DNA from: Aurelia coerulea
Lineage: Eukaryota > Cnidaria > Scyphozoa > Semaeostomeae > Ulmaridae
Direction of reading: 5' to 3'
DNA length: 64,000 nucleotides
Assembly: GCA_039566865.1 (NCBI GenBank)
Contig: CM076951.1
Span: 15,695,484-15,759,483, forward strand
Shown: positions 9,686 to 19,500 of the stretch, piece by piece
Layout of the letters: each line of letters starts with the position of its first letter
Position numbering within the stretch: position 1 is the stretch's first letter
Position numbers and translations under genes: made by a program
The notes under the pieces: generated by a model
The model's database searches: none
The model's input: the letters and a program-made list of their open reading frames with translations, nothing else
What the model was told of the DNA's origin: nothing

Positions 9686-10243
9686 CATTTTTTACTGAAG
9701 GTATGCTTGGAAATATTTATCTCACATAGAAGATACAGGAGAGATCATAATGAAAATCACATTATTTTGTTACATAATCTTTCTACTTAAACTCGGAACA
9801 AAAGGGATTATGATGCATCCACTAGGGACATCAATTAACGGGCTAGAATTTACTTTTTAATGCTCAGAGTCAATGCACAATTGTATTCCAGTCATTAAGA
9901 TATCCGGTCATCAGGCATAAACTTGCGATGTAGATTGGAGGGGAGGGCATTAACGGATGCAATAAATAAAGCTCAGTTTTTACAAAGTCGTTGGAAAGAC
10001 ACCCATGCACAGGATGTATCTACTATTTCTGTCTTGGTAGTAGTGTGTAGTTAACATGCCTGTGAGTTAGGCAGTCTGGTTGATTGTTCATCTAATTTTT
10101 ATTGCATCCTAAGTATATTAAAGAGGAAACACATTTAAATGACGTGACACAGTTTAAAAGGGCAAACTCTATCCTGGATAAAATTAGTCTGCTCAAAACG
10201 CACAACGAGATTGACGAAAAGCTTTCTGCAGAATTTCTTGGTC

Positions 10244-11653
10244 ATGTCTGAGACAAATGCGCCCAGTGTCAGTTTTCGAGAGGAGAGTGGTGGAGAATCT
10301 GGTTCAGGACTGGACCCGAGAGAGATAAGAAGGTGCTACCTCATTACATACAGTCAGGTGGACAAAAGCAAATTTCCAACCAAAGAATCATTTACAGAGG
10401 CAGTCGTCAAGTCTTTTGCGGTCGGGAAATCTAAAGCGAAGCTAGTGCACTGGGTCTGCGTTAGAGAAGAACACGCCGAGGATGGGTTTCACTACCACAT
10501 GGCCGTAAAATTTTCCGAGGGCAAGCGGTGGAAAAAAGCGAAAAAGCACTTGCGGACAAAGTACCAAATAAGTATAAACTTTACCGAGAGTGAGAAATAC
10601 TACAACTATTATAGTGCGTACAAATATTTGATAAAAGAGGACCCCCAGCCGCTGCACAGTGAAGGACACCCTGATTTAACGTCAGCATCTTCACCAAAAA
10701 CCTCAAAGTCAACAAAGGCTTTAATGTGCAAGAAACGCCAGAGATCTGCCGAATCAAGTGGAGGAGTTGGGCAGTCAGCATCGTTAAAACCTGTGAAAAG
10801 TCGTAGGCTCTCCAACTTCGAGGTAGCTGAGGCAATAATTGCCAAAAATATCAGGGATGACAGAGAGCTGTATGCATTGGCCAACGAGCAGAAAATGGAG
10901 GGGAAAACAGACCTGGCCAGTTTCGTGCTTGGAAAATCACAAAAGGCAATCAATGAGTTGATGTCTTCTACCTGGAAAATGAACGATGCCGCAGCAAATT
11001 TAGCTCGGAGCAAAACATCACGCATGGAGAGAGTGGAACAAGCTCTTCACGGGAATTGTGTCGAGGGCTGCCAAGGCCAGTGGATTGTTTGTGCCAAAGA
11101 AATTTTGAGAAACAATCGCGTCAGTCTGTATTTTTTTGCTGCTGCACTTCGAGAGCTGCTTGAAAAAGGAAGAGGAAAGTATCGAAACCTCATGATTATA
11201 GGGCCTGCAAATTGCGGAAAGACCTTTATTTTAGATCCGCTGAATTCAATCTTTGATACTTTCACAAATCCTGCGAATGCAAGCTACGCCTGGCTGGGTG
11301 CTGAGACGAAGGAGGTGATATTTCTCAATGACTTTCGATATTCCAATGAAATTATGGCCTGGAAGGATATGCTTCTTCTTTTAGAGGGTCAAACCCTTCA
11401 CTTAGCGGCACCAAAGACGTCTTATGCTCAAGACATTCTCTTCAACCGAGACACGCCAATTTTTGCAACAGGAAAAGAGCCAATAAAATACATTGGCAAA
11501 TACAATACAACTGATGCAACTGAAAACGAGATGATGGCTGTCAGATGGAGAATTTTTGAGTTTACTCATCAAATTGCAGTACACGACCAGAAGTCCGTTC
11601 CAAGTTGCCCCCGTTGCTTTGCAGAATTAGTTATGAGCGGCAATGAAGCCTAG
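10244..11653 (+). CDS. Rep (HUH/SF3), copy 3, canonical Walker A
   Basis: 469 aa. The only complete Rep in the window whose Walker A reads GPANCGKT, the standard SF3 form (GxxNxGKT). Walker B has its full EVIFLND and the HUH motifs are as in copy 1. The single-base difference (cgg here, cag elsewhere in the antepenultimate part of the loop) makes this the likely ancestral or functional state. With the intact transposase at 8403-9479 it forms the best candidate for an autonomous unit. Confidence 0.9.
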   Translation: MSETNAPSVSFREESGGESGSGLDPREIRRCYLITYSQVDKSKFPTKESFTEAVVKSFAVGKSKAKLVHWVCVREEHAEDGFHYHMAVKFSEGKRWKKAKKHLRTKYQISINFTESEKYYNYYSAYKYLIKEDPQPLHSEGHPDLTSASSPKTSKSTKALMCKKRQRSAESSGGVGQSASLKPVKSRRLSNFEVAEAIIAKNIRDDRELYALANEQKMEGKTDLASFVLGKSQKAINELMSSTWKMNDAAANLARSKTSRMERVEQALHGNCVEGCQGQWIVCAKEILRNNRVSLYFFAAALRELLEKGRGKYRNLMIIGPANCGKTFILDPLNSIFDTFTNPANASYAWLGAETKEVIFLNDFRYSNEIMAWKDMLLLLEGQTLHLAAPKTSYAQDILFNRDTPIFATGKEPIKYIGKYNTTDATENEMMAVRWRIFEFTHQIAVHDQKSVPSCPRCFAELVMSGNEA

Positions 11654-11726
11654 ACTTTTGCTTTTAGTTTGAGGACAACGATTAATGCGAGACTTTCTAT
11701 CAGTTCAATTTTTTGTCGGGTTGTCA

Positions 11727-11934
11727 ACGAGTTACCACGAGTTACCATCACGAGTTACCATTTTTGTTTACAGGCTTCAGTATGGGAAACGACGAGTTAC
11801 CATTTCTTTTTTTAAAAATAATATAGTATATTATTTTGAAAAAAGAAATGGTAACTCGTCGTTTCTCATACTGAAGCCTGTAAATATAAATGGTAACTCG
11901 TGATGGTAACTCGTGGTATCTCGTGGTAACTCGA
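11727..11934. promoter_or_regulatory. Iteron-bearing palindrome (copy 4)
   Basis: Centred on G11826. GAAGCCTG variant, as in copy 2. It precedes the truncated last unit. Confidence 0.7.
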
Positions 11935-12224
11935 AACTTATAATAATAAATGTCCATGAAGCAATGGCATACAGTAGGTACCCGCGTATAAGGAGCGGCT
12001 TTCTCAGTTTCAACCAAATATTCAGTATCTGAGTTTCTTAAATGTATGTTTCTTATAGGTGGGTACCAACTGTAATACTTCTGCAACATACCAACGCACA
12101 ATAATTTCACACAAAGAAGGCTTGAACTTCGATATAGAAATGTTATTCAACTAATCACCAGTAAGAGAAGATTACAAAGAACTTTTTCATACATAATATG
12201 AAGTCGATCTTTTTCAGTATATAT

Positions 12225-13302
12225 TCAGTACTTAATGCGTTCTCCTTTACATTTTATAATCATTTTCATTCGTTTGTTCATTGATTCGATAATTTTGTCT
12301 ATTGTTGCTGTTGGCACTTCATTCATGATTTGCTTTACCCTGCTTTCAAATTGTTCAATCGTTTCTACTTTAATTTGCCTCTCAAGGGCATCGCGGTGAA
12401 GGGCTTGTTTAACAATTCCAAAGAAGTTTTCTATCGGATTTATATCAGGACTTCTTGGTGGTATAGGTAAAAGTTGCGAGTTTACTTGTTTCATTGCTTC
12501 TTTCGCAAGTTTGCTGTTTTGCGACGGATCGCCATCTTGAATCCAAACTCTCGAATTTTTTCCCGCTGCTTCAACCATTTTGTTAAAATTTTCTGAAAGA
12601 AATTTCGCAAAGAACCTCCCATTCATATTTTCATATCTTTGTGCGCAAACAACTCCTTTGCCATGAGAAATAGCGACCACCATCTTTACATGTTTCCCGC
12701 CTGTTCCACACGCTTGCCCTTTAGATGTGCAGCCACGAATGAGCCCCTCACTTTTTGTACGCCAAACTCTTCCTCTAGGAGCCAAAGACTGATCAAGAGG
12801 GTTTCTTTTGTAAACGAAGCCTACGCCATCGAGGTAGAAAGCTATTTTGTTTGTCCAGACATCAAAGTGGTGCTCTCTTAACATCTGCTTGGCAAATTTT
12901 AATCGAGTTTTTTTATCGCGTTCACTTAATAGTCCCTTTTTCCTTGCTTGAAGGTAATTGTAGCCTTTTTGGTTTAAAAACCTAGAAACTGTTCTACGAG
13001 ACACATCTTTCACATCAGCTCGTGCCATCATCCTTTTTACTGTCCAGTTTGGCTCTTGCCCGCGAAGTGTTTTTACAAGCCGCACAATTTTCCTTTTCTC
13101 CCTCATTGATAACTTAGGTGGCCGGCCACCCACGGACTTTAAATCCTCCTGTTTTCTCTTCCCCCCCTGTCGATTCTTTCCAGATGTTGTATATATGCGA
13201 CCGTGACACAGCAGTTTCTTTTACCAACTCTTTGATGCTGGAATTTTTCTTATACCGTATGTATGCTCTTATCTCTGGAGAGATTTTCCGAGGACGCACC
13301 AT
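12225..13302 (-). pseudogene. Tc1/mariner transposase, copy 4, frameshifted
   Basis: One extra C in a run of Cs at about 13,161-13,167 (seven instead of six) shifts the frame after residue 46, between the N-terminal helix-turn-helix and the GRPPKLS linker. Read from the ATG at 13,302 the protein leaves frame at once; the DDE domain stays open downstream (12,225-13,133). A second change turns Ser-Val into Ser-Met at the start of the second DNA-binding region, and there is an Ile to Val near the C-terminus. It lies in the terminal unit that has lost Rep. Confidence 0.92.
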
Positions 13303-13498
13303 CTTTATATGACTGTTTTCTTCAACTGCAAAGTTTGCCTTTGCATCAAATTCATATGACGTCAGATTAATTTTCAATTATAGACAATTTTGAAATCAAG
13401 CCTCGTTCTCGTAATATGAACTAATTGATTAATAATTGGACCTATTTTGTGGCTCATGTGAGCTGTTCTAAGTCACTATGTATTTTGGCTTCTAGAGA

Positions 13499-13757
13499 CA
13501 ATCGTGGCCAAAAGGTTAGTGGACAGCCGTCAAAGAAGGCCTAAATGCGACCTCTTTAGAGTTATACCCTTCTCTTGGTTTAGAAACCCCTCCCCCCGAG
13601 GTCAATGTTGTGATTTTCCATAAGCATATGGTTCGTGAACTGATTCTGCTGTCTATCTGTTCCAACAACATTGACTTGGGGGGGGGGGGAGGGGGGGCTT
13701 GATGTTCGAGAAACCTAGGTTTCGGTCTATCGTCCAATAACTTTTGGCCACGATTGG
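13499..13757. mobile_element. Foldback MITE at the array edge
   Basis: Starts exactly where the array stops. The ends are inverted: AATCGTGGCCAAAAG at 13,500 and its complement CTTTTGGCCACGATT at about 13,741-13,755. The inner parts also pair (GAGGTCAATGTTGTG near 13,600 against CAACATTGACTTGG near 13,664), so nearly the whole element can fold into one hairpin. GTGGCCAAAAG is a terminus seen in Tc1-like elements (family knowledge). No TA target duplication is visible. Long C and G runs sit inside the arms. Confidence 0.75.
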
Positions 13758-14204
13758 ATCTCCGTTGGATGATGATAAGGTTAACTTTGGAAGTTTCACC
13801 TTTTCGAAAACGTTTTCTTGTTGTGTTTGATGTGATACGGGTTGCTCATGTACCGCTCTCTCCTTGAGCGCGAGAGCGATTCGACATAGTGTTTCCCCGG
13901 GGGGGGGGGGGCCACTCCTATAGTTTCCTATAGTATCATGCTCGTACAAAGGTTCAACATATGCACCCTAAACGCTGACCTGTTTTAGCGAAATATATAC
14001 CCTAATCGCGGAAAATTTTCTTCAAAACATACCCTTTCTCGCGTCAAAATAGAGCTTCTCAATTTCATGTACCCTAATCGCTGACAAGCCAGTTAATTGG
14101 TAATATTGCCGGTGTGATTTGAAGAGGAGTACCCTGAGTACCAGACTCTCTAAACGACTCTAAACCTGCTAAATCTGTCTTTGGGATTCATGATCCAATA
14201 AGAT
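13758..14204. other. Unassigned intergenic DNA
   Basis: No gene seen. It contains a G12 run near 13,899 and repeated ATACCCT/TACCCTAATCGC motifs between 13,968 and 14,080, a degenerate short tandem pattern. A similar phrase (acaccctttcccgcg) occurs at 41,723, suggesting a dispersed repeat. Confidence 0.4.
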
Positions 14205-14537
14205 TATCTGACTCAACTTAGAGTGGTTCTTAGTAAGTTATGCTTTCACAAATTCAGGCACAATTTTAGGGATTCCATAAATCCAATGTGTCCTACAAAC
14301 GATGATATTGAGACTACGGAACACTTTTTGTTGCTCTGCCCCTCCTTTGATGTTGAACGTCGAAATCTTCTCGCTAGAGTGTTTGATTTGCTGCGACCAT
14401 TTGGACATATCGATCTTTCAAATGAGGTTTTGACACAACTTTTATTATATGGTGATAAAGACCTTCCAAAGGACCTCAACAGAAATATACTCGAGCTGAC
14501 TCTGCATTACATCCACGCAACTGGTCGCTTCAGTTGA
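14205..14537 (+). pseudogene. LINE ORF2 C-terminal fragment
   Basis: A 104-codon frame with the C-terminal signature of non-LTR retrotransposon ORF2: CPTNDDIETTEHFLLLCP, followed by an arginine-rich helix and a hydrophobic tail. The C-x(n)-H-x4-C pattern after the reverse transcriptase is common in CR1/L2-type LINEs. Everything 5' of it is missing and it has no start of its own. It ends about 110 bp before ORF1 of the next LINE and is a different copy from that one. Confidence 0.75.
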
Positions 14538-14646
14538 GATCACCGTAAATCTAGTTAAATGAGTGACGCGACGTCTGAGCGTCGGTCGCTATTTTGGTGC
14601 TATCAATTTAAATGATTGAAAATAAGAACTTTAGTAAACTATAACC

Positions 14647-16128
14647 ATGCAAGACAGTGTTTTTGTGAAGGCTATTCACGAAGCAATCGATAAAATCAGG
14701 ACAAAGGATAGACAAAGGCCTCATGATGGAAATATCATCAAAGTTGCTGCGAACCAGAGTGGCCTAGCTCCAGAGCAAATTCAAAAATATCTCACGCTAC
14801 TGGTAAAAAAGGCGTGGTTTACATAGAACGCACTTCAAAAGGCGAAGATTCCTATTACTTCGATGTCGACAAGTTTACCAATGATGAAGACATTTCAGAA
14901 ATAGATTCATCTTCGAATGATATTGAATCTGGTCTCGATAAAATACTTACTTCTGAAGATATGCTAAAAGCTGCCGAGAACCATATGCCAGATGCCACAC
15001 CAAAGCCTGTAGAGAGATCCGAATTTCTGCAATTTCTGGATTTGATTGAGAAACTCACCAATGACAATCGCGATTTACAAGCAAAGGTTTCCAATGGACA
15101 GGATAAAATCAAAAAATTAATTTCGGAAAATTGCGAGCTAAAATTGGAAAACTATCAGCTCAAGCTGGATGTCAACACGAATTCCCCAACGGAAGTTTTT
15201 CTCAGCAACCAGAATAAAGTGATCTCGGGGGACTGCAATCCTAAAAAGAGTGTATCAAGCCAACCTTTCGTTTCCAATAACAATGCGGGCATTGTTATTG
15301 GAAATGAAAAGTTCAACAACCGGCAAGCGATGCAAAAGAAAAAGAAACGACCAAACAAAAAGCAAAGAGCAAGACAACTGAAATCCCAGATGAGTTCGAA
15401 TAATGGTGATGCTAAAAATTGTGAAACGAGAAGCAAACATCAGAACAATGCAGGCAATGTTACTGAGAGTGAAAAATCTAGCGAAGCGACTAAGAATGAT
15501 AATGGTAATGGTAATTGTAGCGATGGCAACGGTAGAGGCATGAGTGAAACTGTACGAAATGAAAGGAGGAGCGAAGGCGATGCCCATGTGACAAGTGTCA
15601 GGAAAGGAGATAGAAAAGATACCACCATTTTTGTTGGGGATTCCATGATAAAAAAACCTAAATGGCTGGGACTTAAAGAAGAGATGCGGGTCATCCATAA
15701 ATATATATGTCAAATCCTTTCGAGGTTGTACAGTTGAGGATATGAAAAGCTATGTCGAGCCGTCGATTGCGAGAAAACCTGACAGGATTATTTTGCATGT
15801 TGGTACGAACGATCTTGGGAAAGAAAAAAGGTCAGATCTAGATATTGCTACAGAGGTAATTAACTTGGCGAAACACATTCAAAGCCATGGTATTAAAGTA
15901 ATCGCTTCCGGCCTAGTGCCCAGATACGATCATCTTGAGCCCAAACGAGTAAAGGTCAACTTTATTTTAAGGGACATGTGTAACGATGAAAATATGCCTT
16001 ATGTAGATAATAGTAACATTGACCCCTCCAAGCATTTAAACCGGAGTAAGCTACATTTAAACGGTACAGGTGATGGAATTTTAGCTGATAATCTTTTTAA
16101 CGCAACAACATTAACACATGATAATTGA
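14647..16128 (+). pseudogene. LINE ORF1 with SGNH esterase domain, two frameshifts
   Basis: Three frames make up the protein. Part one (14,647-14,823) starts at ATG and is helical. After a frameshift in a poly-A run near 14,810, part two (14,814-15,735) has an acidic stretch, a coiled coil (about 15,040-15,180), a Lys/Arg-rich nucleic-acid-binding segment (about 15,330-15,400) and an Asn/Gly/Ser-rich linker. Then comes the first esterase block, TIFVGDSMIKK (GDS, nucleophile Ser). A second frameshift near 15,705 leads into part three (15,742-16,128) with HVGTNDLG (block III GxND) and KLHLNGTG (block V histidine). SGNH esterases of this kind are known in ORF1 of CR1-group LINEs. The frameshifts make it non-functional. 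Confidence 0.85.
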
Positions 16129-16242
16129 CTTCAAAGTAGAACAGAGGGTGCTAGTTTGACTCCTCCGAGCTATGGTTCTACTGCTGCCTCCCCAAATGTT
16201 TCCTCTCAGAACAGCAGAAATGCACTAGGTCACAGAAAAGGG

Positions 16243-17254
16243 ATGGTGGTTGCGTCTCTGAATGTGAACAGCCTTCTCTTGCATATTGATGAGATTCGTT
16301 CTGTCATTAAGGATCTAGGCATACACATTTTGGCTATTAACTAGACGAAGCTCGATAAAAAAAATGTTGATGACGATCTTGTCAGTGAGTGAGTGAGTAA
16401 TTGTATTTAACGTGCCTAGCCTGCGAAAGTCTCGAGATGACTTGTTTCCAGCAGGGGACACGGGTTATACATAACCTTTCACTTTTTAGGCACATACACT
16501 TGCTATTCTCGCAAGGTATGGGTTTCTGCGCTTGGCGCAGGGGGGCCCATTAGGGCGACCCCGGTCCTTCCTCTCGATGTGACCACACCTCGTGATTCCT
16601 TTGCCTTTGCCTGGAATTACACAGAGTTAGCAGCTCTCCTCACACTTTCGCAGCAAGTATGACCCTGGTGGGATTCGAACCCACGACCTTGCGGTTGTGA
16701 GTCCGGCGCCTTAACCACTGGGCCAACCTCGCCAGCCTGCGCTGGGCCAACCTTGCCAGTATTGATGGCTTTTCCATTAGGAGATGCGATCCCAATCGCA
16801 GCGGTGGCGGAGTTGCCATTTATATTAATGATGCCCTTATTGATAAATTTACAGTTCGGGACGATATTCCAAAGTCCTCCCTCGAGGCACTGTGTATAGA
16901 ACTGAAGCCAGTCCGCTCAGCACCTTTTGTTGTGCTGGCTTGGTATCGTCCTCCTGATGTGTCGAATGAGGTTTTTGATGACCTCGAGAAAACCTTGCAG
17001 TTTCTTGACAAGGAAGGGAAAGAGATCATCATTTTGGGTGACACTAATTGTGACATCTTGCCTAACTATTCTTCTTCGCAACTTAGCAAGGACATCAATC
17101 TCCCATCGCACTCAAATCGATTATTACAAATGTATAAACTTTTCGGTTTTCACCAGCTGATAGAGACTGCCACTAGAGATAGAGACTGCCACTACTACAT
17201 CCTCTACCCTAATAGATCATGTTGCTACTACAAACAAATCAAATATTGTCATAT
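16243..17254 (+). pseudogene. LINE ORF2, AP endonuclease part
   Basis: The likely ATG is at 16,243, followed by VVASLNVNSLLLHIDEIR, the APE-type endonuclease start with its catalytic Asn. A TAG at 16,342-16,344 stands where the family has Glu of the NETK motif, a nonsense change at a catalytic position. After the SINE the domain goes on with GGGVAIYI (about 16,806), VLAWYRPP (about 16,932) and IIILGDTNCD (about 17,028), the GDFN-type motif. A small tandem duplication (agagactgccact, twice near 17,163-17,190) shifts the frame before the DNA transposon interrupts the domain. Confidence 0.87.
16387..16751 (-). mobile_element. tRNA-derived SINE inside the LINE
   Basis: On the minus strand there is a tRNA-like head with A box TGGCCCAGTGG (16,717-16,727) and B box GGTTCGAATCC (16,671-16,681). 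The anticodon-loop region between them would read CAC. The element continues leftward about 280 bp and ends in a TCACTCACTCACT tail. It is flanked by a 9-bp target duplication with one mismatch, CTTGTCAGT (16,378-16,386) and CTTGCCAGT (16,752-16,760), and splits the endonuclease reading. A partial repeat of the 5' end (gctgggccaacc) lies at 16,741-16,752. It is not a functional tRNA gene: the acceptor arm does not pair well and it sits in an ORF. Confidence 0.88.
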
Positions 17255-17904
17255 ATCACCGTAGCGCGAGCCTGTAAATTTGAGGTGCCGGTATATCTGA
17301 GGTTTGCCGGTAAATATGAGGTGTCGTGGGACTACTCAAACACCTGGGTTATTGTTTAAGAAGCCATTCAAATTAAACAATGCAGTATAGAAATCGCTCA
17401 TTGTACAAGACACATTACTCTTTTGTGGTCACCGCTGTTGACCGCTTTTTGTCGGGGGGTAAGGTTGGTAACAGACAGGTTCAGCAATACCTTTGTCCTT
17501 GGAATATTTACTCTTCAAAGAACGTTTAGCAATTCTAGCTAAACAAGATTCATAATTTGTTTCATTTAATTTAGAAGCCAAATTAAAATGCATTCTCCAA
17601 TCTACAGCCGAATTTATATAAATCCTATAAGAGTTTTTCATAAGAAACTCTTATGAGCGCTCAGCTCTCAGATCACTAAAAAAGCAAAACAAACTTGAGC
17701 AGCATAATTTGCATCTTTTTTTCGTAATCTTCATATATAAAATGAGAGTTGAGAAACGTTGGAGAATCTTTCACGATATCGATTTACGAAACGGTAGCTT
17801 TCACGTTCCTATTTAACGCCTGTCTCAGAACGTCTCAAAGATTTGAGAAAATTGAAAAATCGACAAACGATATACGAGGAAAGAGAAAAAGAAGCTTAAA
17901 AAGA

Positions 17905-18500
17905 TGGGATAAGCTATAAGGTTTCTGAAAAATGCCACAGGATTTTGCGACGAAAGTGAGTAAGAAACTAAACCAATACTAAGGAAGGGTTGTTAAGTTC
18001 TATCTTTCGAAATTTTGAAAGATGTCTCATAATTTTATCAAAATTTAAAAACCGCAAATAGTATGCAACGAAAATGAATAAAAAAAATTAACCCATAGTA
18101 AGGAAGGGTTATTAAGTTCCAACTTTCGAAATTTTGAAAGATGTCTCATAATTTTATCAAAATTTAAAAGCCGCAAATAGTATGCGACGAAAGTGAATAA
18201 CAACCTTAACCCATAGTAAGGAAGGGTTATTTGGTTCTACCTTTCGAGATTTTGAAAGATGTCTCATAATTTTATCAAAATTTAAAAGCCGCAAATAGTA
18301 TGCGACGAAAGTGAATAACAACCTTAACCCATAGTAAGGAAGGGTTATTTGGTTCTACCTTTCGAGATTTTGAAAGATGTCTCATAAACCGCAAATTATA
18401 TGTAACGAAAATGAATAAAAAATTTAACCCATAGTAAAGAAGGGTTATTAGGTTATATCTTTCGATATTTTTGAAGGTTGTCTCATAATTTTATCAAAAT
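17905..18500. repeat. 118-bp minisatellite, about 5 copies
   Basis: The landmark aggaaggg(tt) recurs at 17,982, 18,101, 18,219, 18,337 and, as agaaggg, 18,437. Spacing is 118-119 bp, then 100 bp where the last copy has a deletion. Each unit carries tttgaaagatgtctcataa and a gcgacgaaagtgaat phrase. It lies within the 2.7-kb DNA transposon. Confidence 0.9.
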
Positions 18501-18514
18501 TTAAAAATTTATTA

Positions 18515-19500
18515 TTTCACTCGTGAGGTACTTAGTAATATCTAAAGATTGGAAAGGCTTGGAAAGGTTTGATACTAGGAAACGAGGGACAGTAGTGAGC
18601 ATGAAGATTGTTATAGAACCTCTAAGAAACTCGCAAGAAACTCTGAGTACTCAAAATCTGATAATCTTAAGAAAGTTTCAGTACTAGCCCAAATTCTTAG
18701 TTTCTTATGGAAATATACCGTATGTACGTACTTACGATAGATTTTATTGCATTCTGCAAAGTAAGGAACATTAGGCCAACACGTATTTTGATAAGAAACT
18801 GCTTACACGTATTTTTATAAGAAACTGCTTACACGTATTTTTATAAGAAACTGCCCATAAGAAAACTCAACTCTCATATCGGCTAAAGATTAACAAACTC
18901 CAGTACTGGGAAAATGTAAGTTAAGAAACTATTTACTTTGATAAAGGAAATCCTTGAAATATTTTTACTTTACTTTCACTTGTTTCCTGTATCATATTAC
19001 TCGTAAGGTACTTGAGTAATGTCTAAACATCGGAAAGGCCTTAATTAAAGACCTTATTTTGAAATGTTCACGAGGGCACAGGTAGTGAACATGAATATTG
19101 TTATGAAACCTCTGAGAAACTCGTAAGAAACTCTGAGTACTGAAAATATGATAATTTTAAGAAACTTTCAGTACTGGGCCAAATTCTTAGTTTCTTTTGT
19201 AAAAAATACGTGTATATGAAACTCAACTCTAGGATTTCCAAAAATTTGAGAAACTCCGTTTATCACATTTTGACTTGTTTCCTGTATCGTACTAACGAAA
19301 ATTGGAAGGTACTTGTCTGAGTGATGTTCATCGGAAAGGCTTCAAAAACTTCGTTTTGAAAGGTTCAGGAGAAGGCACGGGAAAGTGCACATGAAGATTA
19401 TTATGAAACCTGTAAGAGATTCTGGAAACTCCTAAGAATCTGTAAGAACCTTAGGAACTTATAACTCCGATAATCTTAGTAAACTTTCAGTATTTTCCCT
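18515..19500. repeat. Three diverged copies of a 200-bp module
   Basis: Related blocks begin near 18,515, 19,005 and 19,300. Each runs: aggtacttgagtaatgt, a ggaaaggc phrase, a gaaggcac or gagggcac phrase, tgaagattgttatgaaacct, agaaactc, then a gataatcttaagaaa phrase. Between the first and second lies a 26-bp tandem triplet (18,780-18,857, cacgtattttataagaaactgctta type). All within the DNA transposon. A related block lies inverted at 29,130-29,330. Confidence 0.75.

Larger units (their letters stand above)
1..13498. repeat. Tandem array of a 3.8-kb transposase + Rep unit
   Basis: Head-to-tail copies with a spacing of 3,815-3,822 bp, measured between equivalent points of the Rep frames (starts 2607, 6425, 10244) and of the transposase frames (stops 770, 4588, 8403, 12225). 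The window opens inside Rep of copy 0 and the array stops at 13,498, between the two genes of the last copy, so that copy has no Rep. Copies differ by scattered substitutions and small indels only, so the array is young or homogenised. Each unit reads: palindrome, transposase (minus), divergent promoter region, Rep (plus), next palindrome. The copy-specific differences argue against a simple assembly duplication of one sequence. Confidence 0.97.

Noticed and set aside
15155..15713. Minus-strand frames inside LINE ORF1
   Set aside because: Complement of the low-complexity and basic parts of ORF1.
16664..16735. A functional tRNA gene on the minus strand
   Set aside because: A and B boxes are good, but the acceptor stem does not pair convincingly, and the sequence is the head of a SINE with its own target duplication.
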